From an uncultured Christensenellaceae bacterium (GTDB lineage: Bacteria > Bacillota > Clostridia > Christensenellales > CAG-314): a stretch of 64,000 nucleotides of DNA. Below are positions 17,104 through 24,379 of the stretch, piece by piece. The notes below the pieces were generated by a model. The model saw nothing but the letters and a program-made list of their open reading frames with translations, was not told the origin of the DNA and did no database searches. Both the position numbers and the translations under genes were made by a program. How positions within the stretch are numbered: position 1 is the stretch's first letter; every line of letters begins with the position of its first letter. The stretch covers positions 18,661 through 82,660 of the forward strand of contig CAJUNH010000006.1 of the NCBI GenBank assembly GCA_910587795.1, written 5' to 3'.

Positions 17104-17988
17104 CTATATTTCTTTTGACTTATTTGTCATATATTCCAAAACGTAAGTTTTAGCAGTACCGGACAAATCAAAAAAATTTCGTTTGTCGTTATCCCGTAAA
17201 TGGTAACGGACCTGCAAAACCTTTTTATCGTCATTGTAGCAATCGCTGCAATAACAATAACTTTCTGTCACTACCAATTCGTCACCGTTAGCAAACTTGT
17301 ATTTGTAACATATCAAATCCAATTCGGGGACCGACAGCCACACGCCCCACAACTTATAACCGTCCAAAAACTGTTCACGTTCAGCCTTATTCCGCAATCT
17401 TAAAAGCGAAGATTTGGCAACGGGACCGCTTGAAGTAACGGTAAGGTTTTTATCGAAATCCTGCAAATTTGTAACGGCCGCTTCAACGTTTTCTTGTCCA
17501 GACGTCTGGACTGACTGCTTTTCTTCCTTTTGCCGTTCCTTGAAATCAGCATAAGCCGCTTTCTGCTTGTCGTTCAATTCGCCGTACATAACGTAATCGC
17601 CGTTTTCCAACGTTACGAATTTATGGTCCTGCTTGTACTTGCGAAGCTGCTTTATAGTCATTTCCGGATTTATTCGAGTTCGATCGTAAGGATCCAACGC
17701 CAGCATTTCGACCAACTGCGAATAACTGTACTGCTGCCATTCAGCCTCGACGTGCATATGACTATCCATAAACGTTTCGGCGATAGCAATATAAGCTGCA
17801 GTCGACGACTTCTTAAATCCGAACTCGATTTCCGACAGTTCGTAAATGTTGGCGTATCCGAGTTCTTCCGCATAATTTAATTGCTTAGCTTCACGAAGCC
17901 GCCAAGCGATATCGAAATGCGGCTGCTTTATTTGCCGAAGGTCCTCGTGAATATACCGTACAAACGATTGCGCTAACGTTTCAGACAT
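17104..17988 (-). CDS. Prophage early protein, possible DNA-binding regulator
   Basis: 294 residues from the ATG at 17988 (AGAGG upstream; the open frame reaches 18057). The N-terminal ~120 residues are helical, with stretches such as FGFKKSSTAAYIAIAETF and YSYSQLVEMLAL that look like helix-turn-helix material. A charged linker (about 135-175) and a C-terminal part with a YCYCSDCYND cluster follow. Family not recognised. Position near the early promoter suggests a regulator; it is a candidate to bind the 13-bp arrays. Confidence 0.5.
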   Translation of the reverse strand: MSETLAQSFVRYIHEDLRQIKQPHFDIAWRLREAKQLNYAEELGYANIYELSEIEFGFKKSSTAAYIAIAETFMDSHMHVEAEWQQYSYSQLVEMLALDPYDRTRINPEMTIKQLRKYKQDHKFVTLENGDYVMYGELNDKQKAAYADFKERQKEEKQSVQTSGQENVEAAVTNLQDFDKNLTVTSSGPVAKSSLLRLRNKAEREQFLDGYKLWGVWLSVPELDLICYKYKFANGDELVVTESYCYCSDCYNDDKKVLQVRYHLRDNDKRNFFDLSGTAKTYVLEYMTNKSKEI

Positions 17989-18069
17989 TTTGCTAATACC
18001 TCTTTTACGAGTTGCGGCAGGGGCGTTCCGCCGCAAATTAACCCTATCGAAGCCCAACGCCCGGACTGT

Positions 18070-18145
18070 TGGTAGTTGCGGATAGAATCGAACTATCTAC
18101 TTGCGGTTTAAAAGACCGCTACTCTAACCGATGAGTTACGCAACC
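18070..18145 (-). tRNA. Prophage-borne tRNA-Lys(UUU)
   Basis: 76 nt including encoded CCA. Acceptor GGTTGCG pairs with CGCAACT (one G-T pair), discriminator A. The anticodon stem GCGGT/ACCGC closes the loop CTTTTAA with anticodon TTT. The T arm GATAG-TTCGATT-CTATC is perfect. All cloverleaf parts fold by eye. It lies inside the prophage between two minus-strand genes and would be transcribed with the early operon. Confidence 0.9.
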
Positions 18146-18148
18146 GTT

Positions 18149-18550
18149 TTAACTAACTCTTAATATTCCGCCGTAGTTGCAACATACCGAAATATACCCG
18201 AACTCGCTGCAACATTCGTCCGTCTTGTTCCACACGTACGCCGATGCCGAAAACGTATCGTTATCTATACGGCGCAGGCAATGCTGCCAATCTTCCTCGT
18301 ACTTCGATACCATAAGGAAGCTGTAACATTCACCGAAAGAATAACATCCGTGCGTAACGGCATACACAAGACAGCCGTATTGCTTTTCTACTTCCTTAAT
18401 TTTGTCTACAACGTCCGGATAAAAAATAAGCGGTTCGCCTATAAATAAATCGAACAGAACGACATAATTGTCCTCGTCAAACCATTGAATGAAATTGTCG
18501 CAAATATCTAACTGCTGCAGGCACTCAATCGCCTTTTCTTTTTGTGTCAT
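18149..18550 (-). CDS. First gene of the lytic operon, unknown function
   Basis: 133 residues, acidic, with nine Cys and many aromatic residues; no membrane segment or family recognised. The ATG at 18550 follows GAGGT. It is the first coding region downstream of the repressed early promoter at 18664-18692, so it is expected to be expressed on induction. It could be an antirepressor or host-takeover protein, but nothing in the sequence proves it. Confidence 0.55.
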   Translation of the reverse strand: MTQKEKAIECLQQLDICDNFIQWFDEDNYVVLFDLFIGEPLIFYPDVVDKIKEVEKQYGCLVYAVTHGCYSFGECYSFLMVSKYEEDWQHCLRRIDNDTFSASAYVWNKTDECCSEFGYISVCCNYGGILRVS

Positions 18551-18578
18551 TGGGTTTACCTCGCTCCCTTTACGGGAA

Positions 18579-18603
18579 CTTGCGTTGGAACACTCAACGC
18601 AAG
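18579..18603 (-). promoter_or_regulatory. Hairpin in the 5' UTR of the lytic transcript
   Basis: CTTGCGTTG (18579-18587) pairs perfectly with CAACGCAAG (18595-18603) across a 7-nt loop. It is followed on the minus strand by a smaller TTCCC-GTAAA-GGGAG stem just before the ribosome binding site of the 133-residue gene. It could affect translation or mRNA stability. Confidence 0.45.
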
Positions 18604-18635
18604 CAAGTCTTTGTTTTTTACCGCAGTGTCGCGCA

Positions 18636-18715
18636 AAGTACGACCACGTCGTACTTCTACAATAGAATACTACGATATTATCGTACTGTCAAGACAAAAA
18701 TACGATTTTATCGTA
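18636..18715. promoter_or_regulatory. Lysogeny switch: early promoter with three operator palindromes
   Basis: Minus-strand promoter TTGACA (18687-18692), 17-bp spacer, TATTCT (18664-18669). Three palindromes share TACGA...TCGTA half sites: O1 18636-18656 (9-bp arms, next to the expected start), O2 18671-18685 (exactly filling the spacer) and O3 18701-18715 (on the repressor side). This is the layout of a phage repressor region: the product of 18741-19058 is expected to bind here, shutting off the minus-strand operon and probably tuning its own synthesis. Confidence 0.75.
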
Positions 18716-18740
18716 ATATTTTTCTTGCAGAGGTGAAAAT

Positions 18741-19058
18741 ATGCTGAGATTAAAAGAAATTCGACAAGAAAAAGGATTAAAACAGTTACAATTAGCTAAT
18801 TTGATAAACGTATCTATTCAAACAATAAGCGGTTATGAAACAGGCTATGCACAACCGCCAATCGACATCTTAATAAAAATAGCCGATGCACTAGAAACAA
18901 CAACCGATAACTTACTAGGCAGAACAAACGATGTCGGATTGGTAGAAATACACAACGAACTTACCCAAGATCAGCAGGAATTGTTGTCGCTTTACAATAA
19001 AATGTCGTTTCAAGATAAAAATCAACTATTAGGCTTTGCTAAAGCACTTGTATATTGA
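18741..19058 (+). CDS. cI-like XRE-family repressor
   Basis: 105 residues. The N-terminal helix-turn-helix (about 1-60) reads LKEIRQEKGLKQLQLANLIN followed by QTISGYETG, a standard XRE domain. The C-terminal ~40 residues are helical and probably dimerise. There is no LexA/cI peptidase site, so inactivation by RecA-dependent cleavage is unlikely. It is transcribed away from the early operon across the three operator palindromes. AGAGGTG precedes the ATG. Confidence 0.85.
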   Translation: MLRLKEIRQEKGLKQLQLANLINVSIQTISGYETGYAQPPIDILIKIADALETTTDNLLGRTNDVGLVEIHNELTQDQQELLSLYNKMSFQDKNQLLGFAKALVY

Positions 19059-19066
19059 GGTTCAAT

Positions 19067-19486
19067 ATGACAGACAAAAACAAAATTGTCAAAGAAAGCA
19101 CTGCACCCAAAGGAAATATAGCAATAGGTATTCTAATAACAATTATCGTTATAGCCATATTTGGCGGAATCGCACTATACCAAATGGGAGTTTTTAATCA
19201 AAAAGCTACCAATAATGATATTGACGGCGATTGGAACTCAACGTTGACAACACACTCATATGTCTTTATTCCTAAAAGCAATATCCATGGTTTAGAGTTT
19301 ACATTTTCTATTCGAGATAAGGACGGCAAAGAGCTACAGCAAATTGTAAAGAAAGTAGGCGACGTAAAAAAAGGACAGCAGTATACGGTATCGTTTAACG
19401 TTGCCGAATTACAAGACTTTGCAACGTTAATGGATAGCAAATATACAAAACTAACTGTAACGGCAGGAACAAAAAAGCTTATATAA
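19067..19486 (+). CDS. Membrane-anchored prophage protein of the lysogeny module
   Basis: 139 residues from the ATG at 19067; GAGG overlapping the repressor stop supports this start over the in-frame ATG at 19055. One hydrophobic segment (about 17-40) with a basic cytosolic N-terminus, then a beta-rich external domain of about 95 residues. No family recognised. Being co-transcribed with the repressor, it may be expressed in lysogens, for example as a superinfection-immunity or host-surface factor. Confidence 0.65.
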   Translation: MTDKNKIVKESTAPKGNIAIGILITIIVIAIFGGIALYQMGVFNQKATNNDIDGDWNSTLTTHSYVFIPKSNIHGLEFTFSIRDKDGKELQQIVKKVGDVKKGQQYTVSFNVAELQDFATLMDSKYTKLTVTAGTKKLI

Positions 19487-19490
19487 AATC

Positions 19491-19520
19491 AACTCTAAAA
19501 ATACTTAGATTTTTAGAGTT
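19491..19520 (+). terminator. Hairpin after the repressor operon
   Basis: AACTCTAAAAAT (19491-19502) pairs perfectly with ATTTTTAGAGTT (19509-19520) around ACTTAG. No T-run follows, so it may be a weak terminator or an mRNA-stabilising stem between the repressor operon and the integrase. Confidence 0.5.
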
Positions 19521-19545
19521 ACGCATGAGGTAGTTTTTAGGCTTA

Positions 19546-19583
19546 CCATAGTAGTACCGGAAACAGGAGGCCGGATACTATGG
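19546..19583 (+). promoter_or_regulatory. Hairpin enclosing the integrase start codon
   Basis: CCATAGTA (19546-19553) pairs with TACTATGG (19576-19583), and CCGG (19557-19560) with CCGG (19571-19574). The AGGAGG ribosome binding site (19565-19570) sits in the 10-nt apical loop and the ATG (19580-19582) in the closing stem. The structure could limit integrase translation. Confidence 0.6.
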
Positions 19584-20788
19584 AAACAAAATTTATATTA
19601 CAAGAATTGGTCAACTATGCCGAAGCGTTGACAAGTAATGTCGGCGCATTATGGCAGACAATAGGAGCGTTAAGAAAAAACCTTATGTTTGATAACGTTC
19701 CGCAAAAAACACAGCAACAACCTTCAACTGAATTACGGGAACTATGCAAGTCGAAGGACGAGGATTTGAGAAAACTAAAATACGGACAAGGATCTATTGT
19801 ATTGCGCACTACCGTTACCAAAGGACGGAAGTACCAATACTACCAAGGAAAATACTGCGTCAACGGCAAAACATACTACTGCACTGCCAAGACGTACAAT
19901 GATTGCTTCTTGAAGCTAGCGAATATCCGTAAACACGCGCAGAATCTTTTGCCGTCAACGCCCTGCAAAGATACGTTTGCCGAGTACATACGGGAATATC
20001 TTAATACCTATAAAAAGCCATTCGTCAGCAAATCTACGTTTGACGGATATTTTTATACCCTAAACAAGAATGTGCCGGAAGAAACGTTAAACAAGCCCTT
20101 AAAAAGCGTACAAACCGCCGAATTGCAAAAGGCTATCAACTGCACCGCCGAGCCGCACCCACGGGCAGGACGAACGTTGTACGACCTATTTACGCAAGTT
20201 ACACGCCGAGCATATGCCGAAGGAATAATAAAACGGGACATAGAGAAACTGCTAATAAAACCTAAACAGGACCCTACCGAGGAACAGCCGCTAACCGCCG
20301 AACAGCAACAGCATTTACTAAACGTTGCCGACGATCGGCAAAAAAGCATTATTCTAACTTACCTATGGAGCGGCTGCCGACGCAGCGAACTTCTGCAGCT
20401 TAAATGGACCGACTTGTCATCCAACGGGCAAACGTTGCTTATTAGAGGAACAAAAACAGACACTTCGGTGCGAGCGGTACCCGTTTTCGTACCATTGCAA
20501 CAAGTGTTAAATCAACTGCCGAGAAACAACGAACGCATATTCCCGTTTAGCGTATCCACCATACGGCGCATGTTCGAGGACCTTAACGAAAAAGCAGACT
20601 TTGCATTTACCCCAAAGACATTACGGCATACTTTTAATCAAAATCTTACCGAAATGGGCGTTTCGGACCTCATACGCGCCAAATGGATGGGACACGCCAA
20701 ACCGACAACCACAAAACGGGTATACACGCACGTCACCGACACTTTGGAACGGCAGGAAATAGACAAAGTTAAAAACGGTATTAAATAA
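19580..20788 (+). CDS. int: Tyrosine-recombinase integrase
   Basis: 402 residues, catalysing site-specific recombination between phage and tRNA-Val sites. An N-terminal extension with helical residues (1-65) precedes an arm-binding-like domain (about 70-115, KYGQGSIV and KTYNDCFLKL), a SAM-like core-binding domain (about 130-220) and the catalytic domain. Catalytic residues are visible: Arg in WSGCRRSELL, Lys in RGTKTD, the TLRHTF box, His in WMGHAKP and Tyr in KRVYTHV. The 3' end lies 20 bp from the right repeat. No excisionase gene was recognised nearby. Confidence 0.93.
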   Translation: METKFILQELVNYAEALTSNVGALWQTIGALRKNLMFDNVPQKTQQQPSTELRELCKSKDEDLRKLKYGQGSIVLRTTVTKGRKYQYYQGKYCVNGKTYYCTAKTYNDCFLKLANIRKHAQNLLPSTPCKDTFAEYIREYLNTYKKPFVSKSTFDGYFYTLNKNVPEETLNKPLKSVQTAELQKAINCTAEPHPRAGRTLYDLFTQVTRRAYAEGIIKRDIEKLLIKPKQDPTEEQPLTAEQQQHLLNVADDRQKSIILTYLWSGCRRSELLQLKWTDLSSNGQTLLIRGTKTDTSVRAVPVFVPLQQVLNQLPRNNERIFPFSVSTIRRMFEDLNEKADFAFTPKTLRHTFNQNLTEMGVSDLIRAKWMGHAKPTTTKRVYTHVTDTLERQEIDKVKNGIK

Positions 20789-20808
20789 AGTAAAAGTTTT
20801 CACCAATG

Positions 20809-20981
20809 TTTACACCATTTCGTACCCGAAACGGTACCTGCGTGTTATATTAACGTTATTTTAAAATAACTGTTAAATTGTACAAGAAAAAGAAAAACCC
20901 GCTAGAAACCATATTTGGACCTCTAACGGGCTTTTTGGTAGAGACAGTAGGACTCGAACCTACGACCTCTCGCATGTGAAG
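20809..20981. repeat. Right attachment-site repeat (attR side)
   Basis: Direct repeat of 8379-8551. Here the tRNA 3' part is joined to its 5' half and forms the intact tRNA-Val. It includes a GTTTACACCATTTCGTACC motif at 20808-20826 directly after the integrase gene. Confidence 0.92.
20898..20930 (-). terminator. Terminator of tRNA-Val
   Basis: On the minus strand CCCGTTAGA pairs with TCTAGCGGG and is followed by five T, immediately downstream of the tRNA. A second copy at 8468-8500 follows the half-tRNA. Confidence 0.8.
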
Positions 20982-21012
20982 CGAGCGCTCTAACCGACTG
21001 AGCTATGCCTCC
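20936..21012 (-). tRNA. tRNA-Val(CAC), prophage integration site
   Basis: 77 nt with encoded CCA. Acceptor GGAGGCA pairs with TGTCTCT (two G-T pairs), discriminator A. The anticodon stem CTCGC/GCGAG closes TTCACAT with anticodon CAC. The T arm GTAGG-TTCGAGT-CCTAC is perfect. The 5' half is chromosomal and the 3' part is shared with the left repeat. Confidence 0.92.
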
Positions 21013-21050
21013 GTATTTTTTATTGTGCTAATACAATACTCCAAAATAAA

Positions 21051-21079
21051 AAATTTGGCAACTATTTAGCGCCAAATTT
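21051..21079 (-). terminator. Terminator of the XRE gene at 21133
   Basis: AAATTTGGC (21051-21059) pairs with GCCAAATTT (21071-21079), with a T-rich tract after it on the minus strand. Confidence 0.7.
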
Positions 21080-21132
21080 TTTATTTACAGATTTAATTTT
21101 GTAATTTGCAGACTAAAAACTCCTTCGGTTAA

Positions 21133-21348
21133 TTACCTGTTGTTAGGTATATCTTCCAAAGTATCCACATCGATAAAATGCGCTTTGCAAAAGTTTGCAA
21201 ACGCTCTCTGCGCGTTGTAATTAGGTTTACATCTGCCCGACTCCCAACGGTTTACCGTAGCAAAAGCAACGCCCAGTTCCTTTGCCATCATTTCCTGACT
21301 GAGATAAAACTTTTTTCTTACAATTTTTACTTTGTCTTTAAATTCCAT
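21133..21348 (-). CDS. Small XRE-family DNA-binding protein
   Basis: 71 residues from the ATG at 21348, which has GGAGG nine bases upstream; longer in-frame starts lack such a site. The reading SQEMMAKELGVAFATVNRWESG is a clear helix-turn-helix. There is no additional domain. It lies outside the right prophage boundary and has its own terminator. Its target is unknown; it could be a remnant regulator of another element or a stand-alone chromosomal regulator. Confidence 0.75.
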   Translation of the reverse strand: MEFKDKVKIVRKKFYLSQEMMAKELGVAFATVNRWESGRCKPNYNAQRAFANFCKAHFIDVDTLEDIPNNR

Positions 21349-21548
21349 ATTCAAAAACCTCCAACAGTCACTATAAAGACACTTATTGTTGTTCCGCACC
21401 GTTTGCTTATACTGCAAATTTATTTGCCGCTTTACTCAAATAATCGCAAAACAAAACAGACAACTACGTTCAGTATAGCATAGTAATAATAATTTGGCAA
21501 TAAGCTTTTAGTATTTTATTGCCACTTTTTTGTATACTAAGTGTGCCG

Positions 21549-22172
21549 TCATTGTGACAAATTTATCACGCCGAATAAAATTACACCTATTACGGCAGAC
21601 AAAAGTATCATTAAAATCGGGTGTACTTTCTTTCCCTTTATCTTTATACGCGACAACGGCACAAACGCCGCCGCGATTATAAGAGATATCCAGTTAAATT
21701 GATCGAAACCGCTTTTGTCTATTGCCTTTAAATTAAGATTAGGCAAAATAACCTGACAGCCTACTGTAATCAAAGCGGATAAAATCAGCCCAACAACCAC
21801 GGGCTTTATACCGTACAGCACTCCCTGCACGTATTTGGATTTACTAAACTTATCAAACAGTTTTGTTACGATAATTATTATAACCAAAGAAGGCAGCACC
21901 ACGGCAAACGTAGCCACAAACGCGCCCAAAACAGACCCGAACACGCCTAAAGACGTTGTTCCGCCTACCTTAACGCCTATAAACGTTGCAAGGTTAATTG
22001 CAAACGGTCCCGGGGTAGACTCCGCAATGCCTATAAAGTTAAGCAGTTCCTCGCTTGTCAGCCAACCGCGCTGTTCCACTACCTGCGTAACCAAAGGCAG
22101 CATAGCATAACCGCCGCCTATGGTAAACAGTCCTATTTTAAAGTATTCCCAAAATAAAGCAAGATAAATCAT
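21549..22172 (-). CDS. Short chromate-transporter (CHR) family protein, second subunit
   Basis: 207 residues, about half the size of a two-domain ChrA. The CHR signature FKIGLFTIGGGYAMLPL is at the N-terminus, with ESTPGPFAINLATFIG following and about six hydrophobic segments overall. It overlaps the upstream CHR gene by 4 nt, forming the usual short-CHR pair that is expected to act as a heterodimer. Whether it exports chromate or another anion is unknown. A stem-loop at about 21494-21525 follows it. Confidence 0.85.
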   Translation of the reverse strand: MIYLALFWEYFKIGLFTIGGGYAMLPLVTQVVEQRGWLTSEELLNFIGIAESTPGPFAINLATFIGVKVGGTTSLGVFGSVLGAFVATFAVVLPSLVIIIIVTKLFDKFSKSKYVQGVLYGIKPVVVGLILSALITVGCQVILPNLNLKAIDKSGFDQFNWISLIIAAAFVPLSRIKIKGKKVHPILMILLSAVIGVILFGVINLSQ

Positions 22173-22858
22173 TGTTTATCCTCCTTATTTTGTGTATTTT
22201 TTTCGTCTATTTTTTTTACGTCCGTACTTTCCGCATTATCTGTTTCCGCTGTTTCCGCTCCGTCAACGGGGTTATCCGCTTCCGCAAGGGGCAAACCTTT
22301 TTGCTTTTTTTTACACACCGCTTCGGCAATAAGCTTATACGAAAGCCCTAAAACGCCCCCTATTAAAATAACGAATATTACATTAAACTTCGTAAGCGTA
22401 GCCACGGCAAAAGAGGCAAGCAGCAACACTGCGTTAAACCAATCGCGCGATAAATTTTTAGACATTTTTATAAACGCGTTTAACACCAGTACTATTACGC
22501 AAGCTTGCACTCCTTTAAACGCAGCTTGATACCACTTGTTGTCCGCAACAAGTTCTATTACAAACGACAGTCCGCAAATTATGACGAACGAAGGCAGCAC
22601 TACTCCCAGCGTTGCGATAACCGCGCCCAACACTCCGCGCAGACGAAACCCAACGCTTGTTGCGGTGTTTACTGCAATAACGCCCGGCGTCGACTCTGCA
22701 ATTACCAGCATATCCAACATGTCTTGCGAAGTTATCCAGTGCTTTTTTGCAACAAGCTCTTCTTCCAAAATAGCAATCATGGCGTATCCGCCGCCGAAGG
22801 TAAACAAGCCCGTTTTAAAAAACGTTATAAAAATTTGCCACAGTGATACTTTTTTCAT
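22169..22858 (-). CDS. Short chromate-transporter (CHR) family protein, first subunit
   Basis: 229 residues with FKTGLFTFGGGYAMIAIL and ESTPGVIAVNTATSVG, the same signature as its partner, and about six membrane segments. The C-terminal ~45 residues are highly charged and cytosolic. Translationally coupled to the downstream partner (ATGA overlap). Confidence 0.85.
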   Translation of the reverse strand: MKKVSLWQIFITFFKTGLFTFGGGYAMIAILEEELVAKKHWITSQDMLDMLVIAESTPGVIAVNTATSVGFRLRGVLGAVIATLGVVLPSFVIICGLSFVIELVADNKWYQAAFKGVQACVIVLVLNAFIKMSKNLSRDWFNAVLLLASFAVATLTKFNVIFVILIGGVLGLSYKLIAEAVCKKKQKGLPLAEADNPVDGAETAETDNAESTDVKKIDEKNTQNKEDKQ

Positions 22859-22879
22859 CTTTAACTTTTTTACTTTATA

Positions 22880-23210
22880 AATATGCTGCTATATAACACA
22901 CACGAACTGAATTAATACGCATTACGACAATAATCGCGTGATGTGTTGTATAATAGCAGTTAGCAGTAGTCAATAATTGTTAATCGTCGTTAATTGTTAT
23001 TTGTATGCTATTCTATCGTACACGAACCGACTTAAGCATGTTACAAAACTTATCGCGTGATACGATGTAATAACGTGTTATTCAATGTAATTAGACGTCG
23101 TTAAGAGTAATTAACTGTTGGTATGTATGTTATTATATCGTACGCGAACGTGCTTTTTACTAAATACGCTGCTCATCGCGCGATACGATGTAATAGCGAG
23201 TATTTAATAG
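22880..23210. repeat. Three ~120-bp intergenic repeats with palindromic cores
   Basis: Each unit has a left arm like TATTATATCGTACGCGA, about 30-35 bp of spacer, and a right arm like TCGCGCGATACGATGTAATA that is its imperfect reverse complement. A linker rich in CAGTTAGTAGTAGTTAA-like text leads into the next unit. Units start near 22885, 23003 and 23124. No gene fits in 22859-23317. Similar units occur at 37310-37530. Confidence 0.65.
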
Positions 23211-23317
23211 CAGTTAGTTGTAGTTAAACGCAGTTAATAGTTGTTTATATGCTATTATACACTATCGACCGAATAAATGCATTTTATGCTTTATTAAAAA
23301 AACCGTCGATAACCATT

Positions 23318-24247
23318 TTACATTGTATAATGCGGAATATCGTTCAGCAGTTTATTCAGTTCCGCCTCGTTAAAGTCGGGCAGATAATCTCGAGTTGCGG
23401 ACGAGTAATCCTGACAGTAACCGTTATATAACCCCGAATTTTCAAAGTAATCCAAAACGTTTTGATATTCACGCCTGTACAGCGTTCGGTTAAGTTCGGG
23501 GTATTTATCGTCCCTGCGCGCGGCAAAATACTGACACATTACACTTACGTATAAAGATTTGTCCGTATTTGCAATCCAGTCCATTATACGCTTGGAATCT
23601 TCCGTATTTGCAGGCAAAACCAAATGACGAACGATAACGCCGTGTTTTATATAGCCTTCGTCATCAAACACGTCAATCGGCTGCTGCCTGCGCATTTCCA
23701 AGATTGCCTGCACAGCGACGTCAAAGTAGTCCTCGGCGGACGCATACTTGAGGCTGACCGATTTGCCGTAAAATTTTAAATCGGGCAGATAAACGTCTAC
23801 AAGCCCTTCTAAGGTGCGCAACACCTCTGCCTTTTCGTACGAGCCCGTATTATACACTACGGGAATATGCAGTCTGTGTTTAACAAGCGCAATGCTTTTT
23901 GCTATTTTATCGGCAAAATGCGACGGCGTAACAAGGTTGACGTTTGCAGCGTTTAAATCCTGCAAATACAGCATAACGTCGGCAAGACGCTCCACTGTCA
24001 GTTCCGCTCCGTGCGGAACAGCCGATATATCGTAATTTTGACAAAAACGGCAATGCAGATTACAACCTGCAAAAAACACCGTACCGCTGCCCCTATCGCC
24101 CGAAATACACGGTTCTTCCCACATATGTTTTGATATGCGCGACACCGTAATATTATCGGTTTTGCAAAAGCCCGTTTTACCTGAACGGTAAACGTTGCAG
24201 CCGCGCGGGCAAAGATTACACTTCATAACCAACACATAATAACGCAT
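23318..24247 (-). CDS. Radical SAM protein, PflA-like
   Basis: 309 residues (an ATG at 24226 would give 302). The N-terminal CNLCPRGCNVYRSGKTGFC Cys-rich block is followed by the radical SAM cluster motif CNLHCRFC (C-x3-C-x2-C, about residue 65). The overall text resembles the 'pyruvate formate-lyase activating enzyme-related' family that includes PflX-type proteins. No glycyl-radical enzyme gene is in the window, so the substrate is unknown. It is expected to be a [4Fe-4S] enzyme sensitive to oxygen, fitting an anaerobe. Confidence 0.82.
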   Translation of the reverse strand: MRYYVLVMKCNLCPRGCNVYRSGKTGFCKTDNITVSRISKHMWEEPCISGDRGSGTVFFAGCNLHCRFCQNYDISAVPHGAELTVERLADVMLYLQDLNAANVNLVTPSHFADKIAKSIALVKHRLHIPVVYNTGSYEKAEVLRTLEGLVDVYLPDLKFYGKSVSLKYASAEDYFDVAVQAILEMRRQQPIDVFDDEGYIKHGVIVRHLVLPANTEDSKRIMDWIANTDKSLYVSVMCQYFAARRDDKYPELNRTLYRREYQNVLDYFENSGLYNGYCQDYSSATRDYLPDFNEAELNKLLNDIPHYTM

Positions 24248-24379
24248 TTTGTTTTTTTTTGCAACTTTTTAAAGCCTGCGCAGCTAACAGCTACAACTTT
24301 ATTACGTAAAATATATACAAGCAGTATATTATAAATGCCGTATTTACCGCCATAAAGTATATACGCGAGGTTTTATATT

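Larger units (their letters stand above)
8552..20981. mobile_element. Inovirus-like (filamentous phage) prophage integrated in tRNA-Val
   Basis: About 12.4 kb between direct repeats in tRNA-Val. A minus-strand module holds early genes, structural-type genes, a Zot/pI-like ATPase, a DNA methylase and an HUH Rep. A plus-strand lysogeny module holds a repressor, a membrane protein and an integrase. A rolling-circle Rep, a Zot-domain ATPase and small hydrophobic coat-like proteins together are the hallmark set of Inoviridae; no capsid, terminase or tail genes are present. The two att repeats and the integrase frame look intact, so it may still be able to excise. An ICE or IME is less likely, because no relaxase/T4CP pair or conjugation ATPase was seen. 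Confidence 0.8.

Noticed and set aside
18070..18145. tRNA-Lys as a second attachment site with a nested element
   Set aside because: No second partial copy of this tRNA or flanking repeat was found in the window.
22169..22858. A single two-domain ChrA broken by a frameshift
   Set aside because: Both short proteins have their own N-terminal signature and the 4-nt overlap is the normal arrangement of short CHR pairs.
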